Shown one piece after another: positions 49,168-59,641 of a stretch of DNA of 64,000 nucleotides. The position numbers were made by a program, and so were the translations under genes. Origin of the DNA: Agarophyton chilense (taxonomy: Eukaryota; Rhodophyta; Florideophyceae; Gracilariales; Gracilariaceae); contig JARGXX010000016.1 of NCBI GenBank assembly GCA_030374765.1, positions 1 through 64,000 of the forward strand. Direction: 5' to 3'. Numbering within the stretch: position 1 is the stretch's first letter; the number at the start of each line of letters is the position of its first letter. The notes under the pieces are model-generated. The model was given only the letters and a program-made list of their open reading frames with translations. It did not search any database and was not told the DNA's origin.

Positions 49168-50853
49168 TCATATGTTGTCCAAAGCGTCTGCATATCCGCT
49201 ATATCGCTCCTCTCCAGACGTCGGAGTCACTACCGTACAATATAATATATCCAACAACCGCTCCACTCCTCCACATTGCCTAAGGTCGACAAGAGCTTGC
49301 TCAAAACCCACCAATAAAACCTTAACGAGACGGGAACCAGTCAGTAGTATTCCTCTTCTATTGACGAATCTATACATTGCTGATAAAGCAGCCTTGACGG
49401 CACCAACTTGAATTAGGCGCTCCCGGGTGTGCTCTGTTCCAGCACTCGCTACACTACCCGCTACCGCAAGCGCTAACACCTGAACGTTTGGCTTGCTGCT
49501 ATGTCTCTTTGCGGTGCCGATAATTATGTGTTCCCAAGAATCGTAGCGAAGGATTCGCTTGATACTCTCCGTAGAGCTTGTCAGATGATGCAATGCTGCC
49601 AACGCATGTATCGCAGTAGTGGATGCTTGTCCATGACGTTTCAGTGTATCCATCAAGGACTCTACACTTTCGAGTATCTCCGCCTGAGCTACAACATCAG
49701 GACGACTTACAGTAATGTTTCTCAGCGTTGTACATAAGTGTGTGTGTAGCGCACGACTGGTCGGAAACTCACGGGCAGCGCGAAGAGCACGACGAAGCCC
49801 ACCATGCATCGCAATGTGTGACTTATTAGTCTCTGAGTGGAGTGATGCATGCGAGAAAAACCTTGCACCTTCGTTCTGCACGTCTTGATCACCTGCGTGG
49901 AGTTCCATGCACCCGGCCGTAACGCCGATTGCATTACAAGTGGGGATAATCCTCGTTCGCACATCATTCATTCTGGATAATGCAGTTAGCGCACGGATGC
50001 CTTCTCGACATATGCTAGCAATTCGTCCATGTTCTCTCAGGCATTGAACAACTGCGTCGACTGTCTGCATCATACCGAGCTTGACACCGCCTATGCTTTC
50101 ATCTATGCGCAATGATCCAAGAATTGTGCACGCAAGCTTCTGTATTCCCGCGTGTTCAAGGTACGAGTGTTGAACGTCCACCATCTTTCGAAATGCACCG
50201 AAGTCATCAAGCGCTTGTTGCCGTTCCAGTATTGTCGTAAATTCAACAAGACCAAAGGCAAACTCCATCATTTCTTTCAAGACAGAGTAGGCAGTGTACG
50301 GAGTTTCACATCCCCCCAGGTCCTTTGAAATCTCCTTTGCGCGATCTCGAACTGCTTCCTGGGTTCCGTGCCGGCGGGTTTCACGAGCTCGATCTAACAG
50401 TGCAGATGGTGTGTTTCCTGCCAGCTCCAGCAGGGATGATATATTTGCGACTTGGCTCGGAACCACTTGTGGTTCATTTCGATGCCTCGGAAACCCAGTA
50501 TTGTACAAGTTTGGAGATGAAGGCTGTGACTTCGGCTCAAACTCTCGCGCGAGTCTTCTCGAAGAAAAGATTCCTGGTGATGAAGAGCCAGAAGAGTGGA
50601 TTTCTTGGGATTCATACAAAAACTGAACGTCGTCATTGTACAAGTCCGTAGAACTCCCCATTGTGGAAGAAAGATGAGGAGGGGAACTTGGCGAAGTGGT
50701 TCTCGTGCGCGGGTTCAGCCCGCGAGGTCTGTCTGGCATGCGACGGGAGTCGTCTAGAACGGGCACGTCTTGTTCAGTTGTAGGCAGATAGAACCTTTGT
50801 GTACGACTGTCGGAGCGACTACCGATACCAATATCCCGCTTAGAGCGTCTCAT
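49168..50853 (-). CDS. armadillo/HEAT-repeat protein
   Basis: 561 aa from an ATG at 50853. The first ~165 residues are disordered and Ser/Pro/Arg-rich. The rest is a run of helical repeats typical of an ARM fold: QKLACTILGSLRIDES, AVVQCLREHG, EGIRALTALSRMNDVRTRII, THLCTTLRNITVSRPDVVAQ, AIHALAALHHLTSSTESIKR, LALAVAGSVASAGTEHTRER and VERLLDILYC. There is no catalytic domain. Such proteins usually act as protein-binding scaffolds, and the partner cannot be told. It is divergent from CLF1. Confidence 0.6.
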   Translation of the reverse strand: MRRSKRDIGIGSRSDSRTQRFYLPTTEQDVPVLDDSRRMPDRPRGLNPRTRTTSPSSPPHLSSTMGSSTDLYNDDVQFLYESQEIHSSGSSSPGIFSSRRLAREFEPKSQPSSPNLYNTGFPRHRNEPQVVPSQVANISSLLELAGNTPSALLDRARETRRHGTQEAVRDRAKEISKDLGGCETPYTAYSVLKEMMEFAFGLVEFTTILERQQALDDFGAFRKMVDVQHSYLEHAGIQKLACTILGSLRIDESIGGVKLGMMQTVDAVVQCLREHGRIASICREGIRALTALSRMNDVRTRIIPTCNAIGVTAGCMELHAGDQDVQNEGARFFSHASLHSETNKSHIAMHGGLRRALRAAREFPTSRALHTHLCTTLRNITVSRPDVVAQAEILESVESLMDTLKRHGQASTTAIHALAALHHLTSSTESIKRILRYDSWEHIIIGTAKRHSSKPNVQVLALAVAGSVASAGTEHTRERLIQVGAVKAALSAMYRFVNRRGILLTGSRLVKVLLVGFEQALVDLRQCGGVERLLDILYCTVVTPTSGEERYSGYADALDNI

Positions 50854-51923
50854 GGCGAAAAAAACAGGGTTGACAATATCGGCGGGCGATAGTTCGATGC
50901 TTTAAACCACTTCGTGGTCTCTGGGTCGCTGTGAAATGTTCAACTGGCATCGAACTCAAGTTCGATTGGCAACGCAGGTTTCGATTTCGATTTCGATTTC
51001 GATTTCGATATCTCCGTCGTTCTGTCACAGCATATGCAACTTCTGAAACAGGAAAATTTCTTCTTTCGGGAAAGAAATGCACTACCACAACAGGATTGAA
51101 ATATGTGGAGCTGTACGAATAGTGTATTGGGTTGGTACGAACTGTTTCTGTACCTGATATCCGTGAAGGTAGACAGGAGATTAACCAACTTGTTTTCGGC
51201 CTAGTACTCCTCGCCACAAAGCTGCTAGCAGCCGTGGCAGTGGAGTGTCAATAGCAGTGTCTATGATGCACCGCGCCGCGCATTCTTCACACGCGGCTTA
51301 ATTGCCGGTGGGGACGTATGGCATGTAAACATGGTGAGGATCAATTGTGTAGCCATTTTGAAACGAACTCAATTCAAGGTGGCGCTGAACCAAATTGGCC
51401 CACAAATTCATCTGGTTTTACAGTCCACAAAGATGTGTTGGTAGAATGGATGATCGTGCGTCATGCTTGCCAAGAGCAGCAAACACGGAAGAATAGTTGA
51501 AAAGAAGGATTTGTATGAAGGGTAGCATTGCTACTGTCGTATTTTACGAGTCGTATGCGCCAAGATAGCAAATTAGCTATTCCTACTTGCGATTTGGTCC
51601 TGAGCCGTCTGGCAACTGCCAGCATTGCTTGTAGACAGTACAGACCCACCGAGGGTCTCATCGTCTCCATTCGCCAAGAAAGAAAGACCGAGACGAGGCA
51701 TTATATCTACGGAGGGCAGATCCTCGAAGTTTGACAGTTCGAACCGCGCTGTTCATGTCATTGAATGCAGCAGGCTGCTATGAAAGCACTGCAGCCTACA
51801 TTTTTCCGAATCGCAATTCCCACTAAGCTTGGCTCAAAAAGAAGAGTTTAGCCATAAAGATTTCGCTATCTTCCCCCTTCTTAATCTAATCTGTCGTGGT
51901 GCAAGAAAAGGATTATCGTCATC
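50854..51923. other. divergent promoter region with a hexanucleotide repeat
   Basis: About 1.07 kb between the armadillo gene and CLF1. A TTTCGA tandem run (~5-6 units) lies at ~50975-51010. No gene or RNA was recognised; a TTCGAACC near 51737 is not part of a tRNA-like fold I could draw. Confidence 0.5.
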
Positions 51924-53957
51924 ATGGACCAAGTTCCATCCCACGCACGAGCTCAAAATGCAATTCGAGTAAAAAGCAAGGCTCCGGCCACAATTCAGAT
52001 TACAGCCGAGCAGCTTCTTCGAGAAGCTTGGGAACGCAAAGAGCCAGCCGTTCCGATCCCGAAACAGCACATCGCCGACGCCGAAGAGCTTCTCGAATAT
52101 CAAAGAAATGAGCGAAAGCAGTATGAAATGCGAATTGTTCGCAATCGCTCACATACTTCTCTTTGGATGCGCTACGCAAAGTGGGAGGAAGAACAAAACG
52201 AGATCGTGCGCGCACGTTCCATCTGGGAGCGAGCTATTGACAACGACTACCGCAACCCCGTGATATGGCTTAATTATGCTGAAATGGAAATGCGACACCG
52301 CTTTATCAATCATGCAAGAAATATATTTGACAGAGCTGTTGCTCTGTTACCCAGAGTGGACCAAATCTGGCTCAAGTATGCTCATATGGAAGAAATGCTT
52401 GGACAACTCAGCCAGGCCCGATTGGTATACGACCGTTGGATGAAATGGCTTCCCGAAGCCACCGCGTACTTCGCGTTTATTCGCTTTGAGCTCCGTCATG
52501 GTCGTAGCGAAAAGGCTAGAATGGTGTATGAATTACTTATAAATGCGCATCCGACCTCGCATTCTTACATCAAATACGCAAAGTTTGAGGAACGCCATGA
52601 GCAATTGGCGCATGCTCGTCATGTATATGAGCGCGGATCTGAACGACTGCCGTCTACGCAAATAACATCAGGGTTTTTTCTCTCCTTTGCAAAGTTTGAG
52701 GAACGTCGAAAACAGGTAAAACGGGCCAGAGCCATCTACCTGTACGCGACTACAAAGTTTTCTGAGTCCGAATCTCCTGGGTTGCATCAAGCTTTCACCA
52801 ACTTTGAAAAACAGCATGGAGATCGAGAGGCTCTAGACAAATTATTATCGTCGAAGAAGAGAAGCAAGTATGAGGCTGCCCTGGCCGAAAATCCCACTGA
52901 TTATGATACATGGTTTGACCTTCTTCAATTAGAGGAGTTCACCTCATCCACTGAACATGTTCGGAAAACATATGAACGGGCTGTTGCACACTTACCCCCC
53001 GTTGCTACAAAGCCTTCATGGAGTCGATACGTTTACCTTTGGGTTTCGTATGCGATTTGGGAAGAGCTCTCTTGCGATGACTTGCAAACATCTATCAACG
53101 TGTACAAAAGATGTATGGCCTTAGTACCCAAGCGCCATCGGAAGTTTTCATTTGGGAAACTTTGGATTTACTACGCGCAAGCCGAAATACGGAACAAGAA
53201 TGTACAAGCAGCTCGCAAGATCTTTGGCACAGGTCTTGGTGTACTTCCTCACAAGCATGTTTTATATGAATCATACATTGATTTCGAGATGTGTCTTGGA
53301 GAGTTCGAGCGTGTTCGAGAGATATATGAGAACTGGCTCACAAGAAATCCAACCCACGAGCCTGGATTTCTCTCGTTTGCAGACTTCGAACTAAGGCTCG
53401 GCGAATTTGAGAGAGGCAGATTGGTGCTAGAAATTGCAACTTCAGTTGATGAACTGAAATCCTCGTTAGGACTATGGAAAAAACTCGCAGATGTTGTGAA
53501 ACTCGAAGATGAAACTTCAGCTGTTCGTCGTTTTGAAGGCTACGTTATCAGCCAAGCTCACGAAGCTGTCTGGCTTGCATATATCTACTTAATGAAAGAC
53601 CTGTATGCTGCAGATGAAGCTATACGACGAGTCTATGAACGAAGTGTAGATGCTTTGAAAGGAGAAGCTATCGCTGCAAAGGAGAACGGCACACAACTCA
53701 GAAAACAAGCTTTTGATATGGCGCACATGTGGTTATCCTGGGAAACAGAGCGGTCTGATGAAACCGAAGACAAGAGTGCTCATGTAGCTCAAGCGAAGAA
53801 TGCGATTCCAAGAAGAGTGAAGAAGATACGAAAGACCGAAGGTGGTGATGAAGAGTTTTGGGAAATTGTGTTCTCACAAGAAGAAACCGCTGTCGGAGGC
53901 ATTGGGAATCTTCTCGAGGCAGCTCGGCAATGGAAGAAACAACAAGAAAAGGGATGA
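51924..53957 (+). CDS. CLF1: pre-mRNA splicing factor CLF1/Crooked neck-like
   Basis: 677 aa, close to yeast Clf1 (687 aa). HAT repeats run almost end to end: WMRYAKWEEEQNEIVRARSI, WLNYAEMEMRHRFINHARNI, IWLKYAHMEEMLGQLSQARL, SYIKYAKFEERHEQLAHARH and KLWIYYAQAEIRNKNVQAAR. The N-terminal segment (NAIRVKSKAPATIQITAEQL, then LLREAWERKE) is the family signature before the repeats. Clf1/CRNKL1 is a Prp19-complex (NTC) scaffold in the spliceosome. Its presence shows that splicing is active although most genes here lack introns. Confidence 0.93.
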   Translation: MDQVPSHARAQNAIRVKSKAPATIQITAEQLLREAWERKEPAVPIPKQHIADAEELLEYQRNERKQYEMRIVRNRSHTSLWMRYAKWEEEQNEIVRARSIWERAIDNDYRNPVIWLNYAEMEMRHRFINHARNIFDRAVALLPRVDQIWLKYAHMEEMLGQLSQARLVYDRWMKWLPEATAYFAFIRFELRHGRSEKARMVYELLINAHPTSHSYIKYAKFEERHEQLAHARHVYERGSERLPSTQITSGFFLSFAKFEERRKQVKRARAIYLYATTKFSESESPGLHQAFTNFEKQHGDREALDKLLSSKKRSKYEAALAENPTDYDTWFDLLQLEEFTSSTEHVRKTYERAVAHLPPVATKPSWSRYVYLWVSYAIWEELSCDDLQTSINVYKRCMALVPKRHRKFSFGKLWIYYAQAEIRNKNVQAARKIFGTGLGVLPHKHVLYESYIDFEMCLGEFERVREIYENWLTRNPTHEPGFLSFADFELRLGEFERGRLVLEIATSVDELKSSLGLWKKLADVVKLEDETSAVRRFEGYVISQAHEAVWLAYIYLMKDLYAADEAIRRVYERSVDALKGEAIAAKENGTQLRKQAFDMAHMWLSWETERSDETEDKSAHVAQAKNAIPRRVKKIRKTEGGDEEFWEIVFSQEETAVGGIGNLLEAARQWKKQQEKG

Positions 53958-54613
53958 AGGCAATTTCCAAATCTCATCTAGTTGTCGCTCATAGACATGG
54001 TGTTTCAAATATTTTGACAATGTCTATATTTATTTTATTGCCTTTGTGGATCTTCTACAACAATTTTCCTTTTTTTGGCGAGGCACATGTAAGCTGCACA
54101 GGTGAGCCGCCCGCGGGCTTCCTTGCCTGCCATTAGGAATAACATAGCATTGCGGGGCAACATAACTATGGAGAAGTGCGGTATGTGTAAGACCGTTGGT
54201 AGCAGAGAGAACACAAAAATCGTGAAATATCATCCGCGGGGTGGAAGAAGTCGAATCATCATTCTTGTACGGTATCATTCAAAGCCCTGTGTTTTAATGG
54301 ACTACGCTCGTAGAAGTTCGTTGCTGATGTACGTGGGGGTGAGCTTTGGTTGTTTTAGTTGGTCAGTAAAACGAAAATACTTTGTACATAAAATTAAGGA
54401 GTGAGAATAAGCTGGAACGAAAACATGGGCAAAGTTTGATATTCGTGCTCTTGTAGGCGCACATGAGGATCTGTTGAATCCGCATGCATTCTGAAATGAA
54501 GAAAATATCCGAAAAACATGAGAGCACTAACAGTGGCTCTATCCGACTCCGATTCTGCTTCAAACGAGTAGTATGACAGTGGTGGTAACCGGCACTTATG
54601 GCTGTTCAAATGA
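53958..54613. other. intergenic between convergent genes, no gene seen
   Basis: Tail-to-tail spacer with only short frames. Poly-adenylation-type A/T-rich sequence near both gene ends. Confidence 0.45.
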
Positions 54614-57600
54614 TTAAAATGCAGAATCGTGAGCGTCTTTCTCACCGAAAACTTTGTCTATTTCATTGAGAAATGACGCCTTATCTCCAGGGGCAAGCTC
54701 TTGAGCCGCAGATTGTGCAGCCGCTACGGGACGCATGCCCTGCATTATGTTGAGCTGTCCATTCTCCTCTGCAAATTGCTGTGGATGCATGGAATTACTC
54801 AAATTTGCACCCAAACCTTTGGCTCCAAAAATCTGTTGAAGAATGGGATTGCTAGACAAAAGACTCATAGACTGCCCTTGACCGACTCCTTTTCCGGTTA
54901 CATTATGACCCATTGCATTGCTTAGTGCGGGGTTCTGCATTCCCGGGGCAGTAGCCGCAGGAGGCATGAAGTTCATCACGTTGTTTCCATGAGACTGTCC
55001 TGGCATCCCCATAAAAAGCGGAAGCCCCGTGATGTTAGACATATCCCTCATGTTCTGCAACATTGCAAGATTTGATGGAGCGGCTGCTAGTGAGTTTGGA
55101 GCCATTCGCAGGAACTGTTGATTCTTCATAGCAAGAGCATTCGGCGCCATCGCATTGGAAGCTGCTGCCGCCGCCGCCAGCGCAGCATCGTACGCATCTT
55201 GAGACATATTTGGAACTCCAAGTTGCGGTGGACTGGTACGCTTTGCATAGCCGCCATTCAAAGCTCCCCCCAAGTTGGCTGCTTTTAAATTCGCAACAGC
55301 ATTAGAGTTCAACATGAAGCTTCCCTGACGAAGCTGTTGCTCGAGCTCCCTCGCTCGTTGGGACATATTTTGGTCAGTGTTCTGAATTGGAATTCGTGGT
55401 GTCACGTTTGGTTTAAGTAGAGATGGATCCCTCATTTGAGATACCTGTTGAGTATTATGGACAGACCCACCCGGCTTCACACTACTTAACGGAGTCATTC
55501 CCTGCATGTTTCTTCCCACTACGTCACCAACATCGCCTGGAAGGCCTGGGTTTGGGCCATTCCCCAATGCAGATAGATCATCTCGTTGGCGATTTGCGCC
55601 CGCGAGTTGAGCCAACATGTGTTGAAATTCAAGATTCTGATTGTTGTACATGGAATGTGGCGCATGCACCCTCGGCATCTGTTGTGCAGCAGACGCCAAA
55701 AGCCCAGCGTCATATGGTCTGGCAGCTGCTGCAGCTGCAACTTCCGCTGGAATCGGTACTCGGGGCACACGATCAGCGCTTCGAGAGCTTCCTTGACTGG
55801 GTGACTGGTTTCTTAGAGATATAGCTCCAGCTGGCCTCATGCCCGGAGAAACACCAGCAAGTTGATTAGCTATTGGATGCCTTGCTATGCTTCCTCTTGA
55901 ACCGGTGGATTTTGTTCCTTGGATTGGAGTTACACTCATCGTTGTCGGTAGATGGGCAGAAGGATGCACTGCAGGGTTGACCGTCTGTGTATGCATACCA
56001 GGTATGCTTGGAGGCAAATGGTTTAAATACATATTTCTTTGAGGAGGTTGATGCACGTTCGCATAATTGGAGGCCGCAATCGCCGCCGAAGTAACAGAGC
56101 CATTTATAGCGGCTTTGGCAGCAACTTTGCTCATTTGTCGCGCCTGGAAAAATTGTCTTTGTAGTTCGGGAGTAATACGGGCTGGATTCAAAGGCGGCTG
56201 AGTTCTTGGGCCTGACCGAGCTACACCATTTCCTGCTGTAGCTTGTGCATGTTTTGGGGTCAGTGTTGGGAAAGCGTGACCATTGGCGTGCATTGGTTGC
56301 AGCTTTGGAACCTTTGGCTTCTTGGGCGGCATGGTACCATTCGCCGGAGCTGGAGCCGCTTTTGGAGGAACGCCCCTTTGCTCCTTATCAACGTGACCTG
56401 TTGCTAAACTGGGCAATGTCGTAAGAGCTCTAGCAACTGAAACTTTCGATTTTCTTGTGACACTAGACGGAAGTTTGATCGTGGAGATGGGTCGAGGATC
56501 TGTCTCGAAAGTTCCGACCTTAGACACAACAGTTTGACCATGAAATAAAGTTGGGTTTCTGGCATAAAGAGATGACGGGACATCCATGTGTTGAAGCGGT
56601 GTACCGAATATTTCACGCGAGACGTGCCCTCGAAGCCAAAGTAGCGCCCCAATAAGTGAAGGATGTTGTTGTTGCTGAGCCATGGTTTGACACCGGTCAA
56701 AGCCTTCGCTTGGTTTGAGATTCTTTACGTTTCCGTTGGTATTGGTGGGGTGAAAAGATGACCCATCGGTATCCAGTGACACTGTCCCAATTGCGCGGGA
56801 AAACTTCCGCTTCCTTGGAGTAAGTTTAGTTCTAAGAGGCAGAGGCAGAGCCGTATGCATTAGCTTTGCCCAGGGGATTCGTGCGGAACATTTGCGTGCG
56901 ACCTCACGAATCGGATCCGGGTGCTTTGATGTAATCCCTGACGAATGCCTCGGATTTGACGGTGGATAAAGCCCAGTCGTGTTAGCAGCGGTAATTGCTT
57001 TCTTTTCTGACTGAAGGCGCTTTCTTTGAGTATCAGGAATGTGCGGAAGAAGCACTCGTCGCTTTCGATACGAGCTGCACCTTGGCATGGATTCCGAAAT
57101 CGGTGTAAGGGATGTTTCCCAATCATCTTCATCTCTCGGAATGGATACTTTTCGAACCTTAGAAGATGTTCGCACGGATTCCTTTTTTTCGTTCTGACTA
57201 TGATTGGAGCCTCGAACAGCCGGTGTTGCCGAAGACTGGCTACAATCATTTGATTTTCCATCCTGTTTCGCATCTACATATGGAGCGCAGATAAGACTTT
57301 TTTTCTCCTCGTCACTAACGGAAGTTGGAGTTGAGGGCATGTGGTCTTGTGTGAAACCAGATGTATCATTCGCACTGCGGCATGACTTCATGTGTGAAAC
57401 TGCTCGGGTGAATAAGATTGGGCGATAACAAATACAGCATTGCACAAGAGGAAGTGCAGTATTCTTATACAGCGCAGCTTTGTCAGAAGAGAAGCAAGGC
57501 GTTGGCTCTGCGAAGATATCGGCCATTTCCGCATCTACCTCGACTGAGCCGGATGCTCTTGAAAACTTAAGGCTTTTCGCCTCGGGTGACTTTGGACCTA

Positions 57601-57814
57601 TCTCCGCCGGAAGTGAAAGATGGAAAGCATCCAAGACGGCATCGGCAGCGACAGAGTCCCATTCAGAACCTATTTGAAAGACAGTGCGCTGTACGGGTCT
57701 AGAAAGAAGTTGGCTTTGAGCTTCTGGTAATGTGATTGGTCTGCAGTCTTCGGAAGTGAGGTCTGTAGTTGCGCATAAAAAGTTGAGAGATGCGGGAGTG
57801 GTATGCTCAGCCAT
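54614..57814 (-). CDS. large zinc-finger and low-complexity protein, SAGA-like ZnF
   Basis: About 1066 aa from MAEHTTPASLN (ATG at 57814); nine more residues if an upstream ATG is used. A zinc finger of C-x2-C-x11-H-x3-C form (CCICYRPILF ... SHMKSC, ~135-155) has the same spacing as SGF11/ATXN7L3-type fingers of the SAGA deubiquitinase module. Basic clusters (KRKFSRAIG, PPKKPKVPK) suggest a nuclear protein. Residues ~480-1040 are Pro/Gln/Asn/Met/Ala-rich, with long Ala runs and repeated MPG/NAMAP-like patches, like a transcriptional co-activator tail. The family assignment is weak; no second SAGA domain is visible. Confidence 0.5.
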   Translation of the reverse strand: MAEHTTPASLNFLCATTDLTSEDCRPITLPEAQSQLLSRPVQRTVFQIGSEWDSVAADAVLDAFHLSLPAEIGPKSPEAKSLKFSRASGSVEVDAEMADIFAEPTPCFSSDKAALYKNTALPLVQCCICYRPILFTRAVSHMKSCRSANDTSGFTQDHMPSTPTSVSDEEKKSLICAPYVDAKQDGKSNDCSQSSATPAVRGSNHSQNEKKESVRTSSKVRKVSIPRDEDDWETSLTPISESMPRCSSYRKRRVLLPHIPDTQRKRLQSEKKAITAANTTGLYPPSNPRHSSGITSKHPDPIREVARKCSARIPWAKLMHTALPLPLRTKLTPRKRKFSRAIGTVSLDTDGSSFHPTNTNGNVKNLKPSEGFDRCQTMAQQQQHPSLIGALLWLRGHVSREIFGTPLQHMDVPSSLYARNPTLFHGQTVVSKVGTFETDPRPISTIKLPSSVTRKSKVSVARALTTLPSLATGHVDKEQRGVPPKAAPAPANGTMPPKKPKVPKLQPMHANGHAFPTLTPKHAQATAGNGVARSGPRTQPPLNPARITPELQRQFFQARQMSKVAAKAAINGSVTSAAIAASNYANVHQPPQRNMYLNHLPPSIPGMHTQTVNPAVHPSAHLPTTMSVTPIQGTKSTGSRGSIARHPIANQLAGVSPGMRPAGAISLRNQSPSQGSSRSADRVPRVPIPAEVAAAAAARPYDAGLLASAAQQMPRVHAPHSMYNNQNLEFQHMLAQLAGANRQRDDLSALGNGPNPGLPGDVGDVVGRNMQGMTPLSSVKPGGSVHNTQQVSQMRDPSLLKPNVTPRIPIQNTDQNMSQRARELEQQLRQGSFMLNSNAVANLKAANLGGALNGGYAKRTSPPQLGVPNMSQDAYDAALAAAAAASNAMAPNALAMKNQQFLRMAPNSLAAAPSNLAMLQNMRDMSNITGLPLFMGMPGQSHGNNVMNFMPPAATAPGMQNPALSNAMGHNVTGKGVGQGQSMSLLSSNPILQQIFGAKGLGANLSNSMHPQQFAEENGQLNIMQGMRPVAAAQSAAQELAPGDKASFLNEIDKVFGEKDAHDSAF

Positions 57815-58410
57815 GGCAAGTCGAAGTAAGACAAAGAGCACTAAACTTCCGGAAGCTACCGGACTACCAGAATCGCGCCCCTCGGTGTGTCTGGTTGAGT
57901 GTCAGAGTTGCGTTTTAAGAAGTGGTAGACGCGGGGCAAAAGAATTTCAGATGAACTATACGCAGTCCGCGCTTTGGTCCATGTTCAGAGTGAATACTGA
58001 GAACTTGTTGTCGGGAGGCTCGGCAAGCAGCAGCAACTTCACATCACCGGTATAGATTCCGAAAGTTGGGGTTGACTACGGTTTTATTAAAATATGCCCC
58101 AGTCACAAAAGAATTTTTAAAGTTTTCGATATTGCAAGAAAGGGTCGTGCATACGTAGAGGTACGAAGGTAGCAATTGGTAGCAATTCCTAACTACTGTA
58201 CTCTTAGAGCCACTAGCTAGAGCGAGACTCTTTCAAGTTAACCTCTCTCTACTCTAGAGAGAGCCTACACGAAGGGCACACTGCATTACGCTCTTGTACA
58301 CTTCTGTATTCTTTGATCTTGATTTGTGGTCTCTCAGAAGATTCTGAAGTTTTTTGTAGGCCATCCATTATCTCGGTCGTAAGAATTAAAGCTTGAAAAC
58401 AATTATCAGC
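57815..58410. other. divergent promoter region of the zinc-finger gene and TsaE
   Basis: Head-to-head spacer of ~600 bp. Contains a short tandem (GGTAGCAATT twice at ~58168) and a CTCTAGAGAGAG palindrome at ~58253. No gene was recognised. Confidence 0.45.
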
Positions 58411-59331
58411 ATGTTTGAAGAACGCCTAGCTTGGAGTTTTTCAACGACATCGGTGTTTGTGAGGCGAAGCCACTGCAAGGCTCGTGATGAATTCGCGTCT
58501 ACGCTGGTCAACAAGCTCGGGCTGTTCAAGAACGACGTTCACTCCCATACTCAAAGGGTGTCTAACCTATGGCCCCATTTCACGCTCCCGCGATTACTGA
58601 CCTTAGGGTTTAACCAAAAAAGCTCCCGACTGCTACCATTCGAGGAAGTAAATGCTATAACACGACACCGTCGCTTCAGCACAGCGACCTCCATACCGAT
58701 CAGTCAGATTAACGCCCCCCGTGTGAATTATAGATTGTGGCTGCCAACTGGGATTCATACATACAAGCTTGGGCGTTTGCTTGGTCAAGATTGCAGAGCA
58801 GGTGATGTCATTCTTCTGTTCGGTGATTTGGGGGTGGGAAAGACGGCATTGGCGCGGGGATATATTCATTCTGCCCATTCCGACGAAAGTTTAGAGATAA
58901 CCTCTCCTACGTATCTGCTACTTAACAGTTACCCGACCCCTCGCGAACATGCTCATCTGGGAATTCCAGAAATCTTGCACATGGATTTATGGCGTCTAGA
59001 AGATGCGTCCCACCGGCCTATCGTTGACTTCAAGACTGCATTCGATCAAGCTGCATGTTTAATCGAGTGGCCTGATCGTTTACATTCTATCACACCCCGC
59101 ACGCGTCTCGAAATACATATGTCGTACATCAATGACGCCCCAGGTGTCGAGCCCTCAGAAGATGATCCGTGGGGTTTTGGAATTGAGGATTCAGACAATT
59201 TGCGACAACAATGTGGGCGATATGTTTCACTTAGACCACATGGAAGGAAATGGTCTGAAAGAGTGAAAACCCTGATTGACGACTTCACTTGCGTGGATGA
59301 AGCCAACCGCGTTACTCTTGTTAACGATTGA
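58411..59331 (+). CDS. tsaE: TsaE, tRNA N6-threonylcarbamoyladenosine (t6A) synthesis ATPase, organellar
   Basis: 306 aa from the ATG at 58411. The open frame begins at a TTG at 58393, but ATG is preferred. The last ~170 residues form the TsaE domain: GDLGVGKTALARGYI is the Walker A (~138-150), ITSPTYLLLNSYP the conserved switch, HMDLWRLED (~192) the Walker B Asp, and LIEWPDRL the closing motif. Bacterial TsaE is ~150 aa, so the ~120-residue basic N-terminal extension fits an organelle-targeting leader. TsaE drives t6A37 formation on ANN-decoding tRNAs with TsaB and TsaD in bacteria and chloroplasts or mitochondria. Nuclear eukaryotic t6A machinery does not use it, so an organellar role is likely. 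Confidence 0.85.
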   Translation: MFEERLAWSFSTTSVFVRRSHCKARDEFASTLVNKLGLFKNDVHSHTQRVSNLWPHFTLPRLLTLGFNQKSSRLLPFEEVNAITRHRRFSTATSIPISQINAPRVNYRLWLPTGIHTYKLGRLLGQDCRAGDVILLFGDLGVGKTALARGYIHSAHSDESLEITSPTYLLLNSYPTPREHAHLGIPEILHMDLWRLEDASHRPIVDFKTAFDQAACLIEWPDRLHSITPRTRLEIHMSYINDAPGVEPSEDDPWGFGIEDSDNLRQQCGRYVSLRPHGRKWSERVKTLIDDFTCVDEANRVTLVND

Positions 59332-59641
59332 CTCTTGAACTTGCGATGGTTCTGCCTCACACTCACGAAATTTCTCGCTCAGAGTTTGTATAAGAGTAAC
59401 AGATGCAATATGTCCCATTGTATCCACCGGCATGCATCCAGTCGAAAACTCTTGTGCTGCCTATAAAGTGCATGTATGTACAAAATGGTCGTGTATGCCG
59501 ATACCGGAAAACGGCTACGGTTTCTTGGATTTTGGAGGTTTCATGTTGCCAGTGCAGAGCCATTGCTCCCCGATATCTCTTCGGCTCTCTGCTGACCGTT
59601 CTCTAGTCTTTTTCTCTGCTTTTTTCTCTATCTTTTTCTAT

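Noticed and set aside
51725-51770. Possible tRNA T-loop (TTCGAACC)
   Set aside because: No acceptor stem or anticodon arm could be drawn around it.
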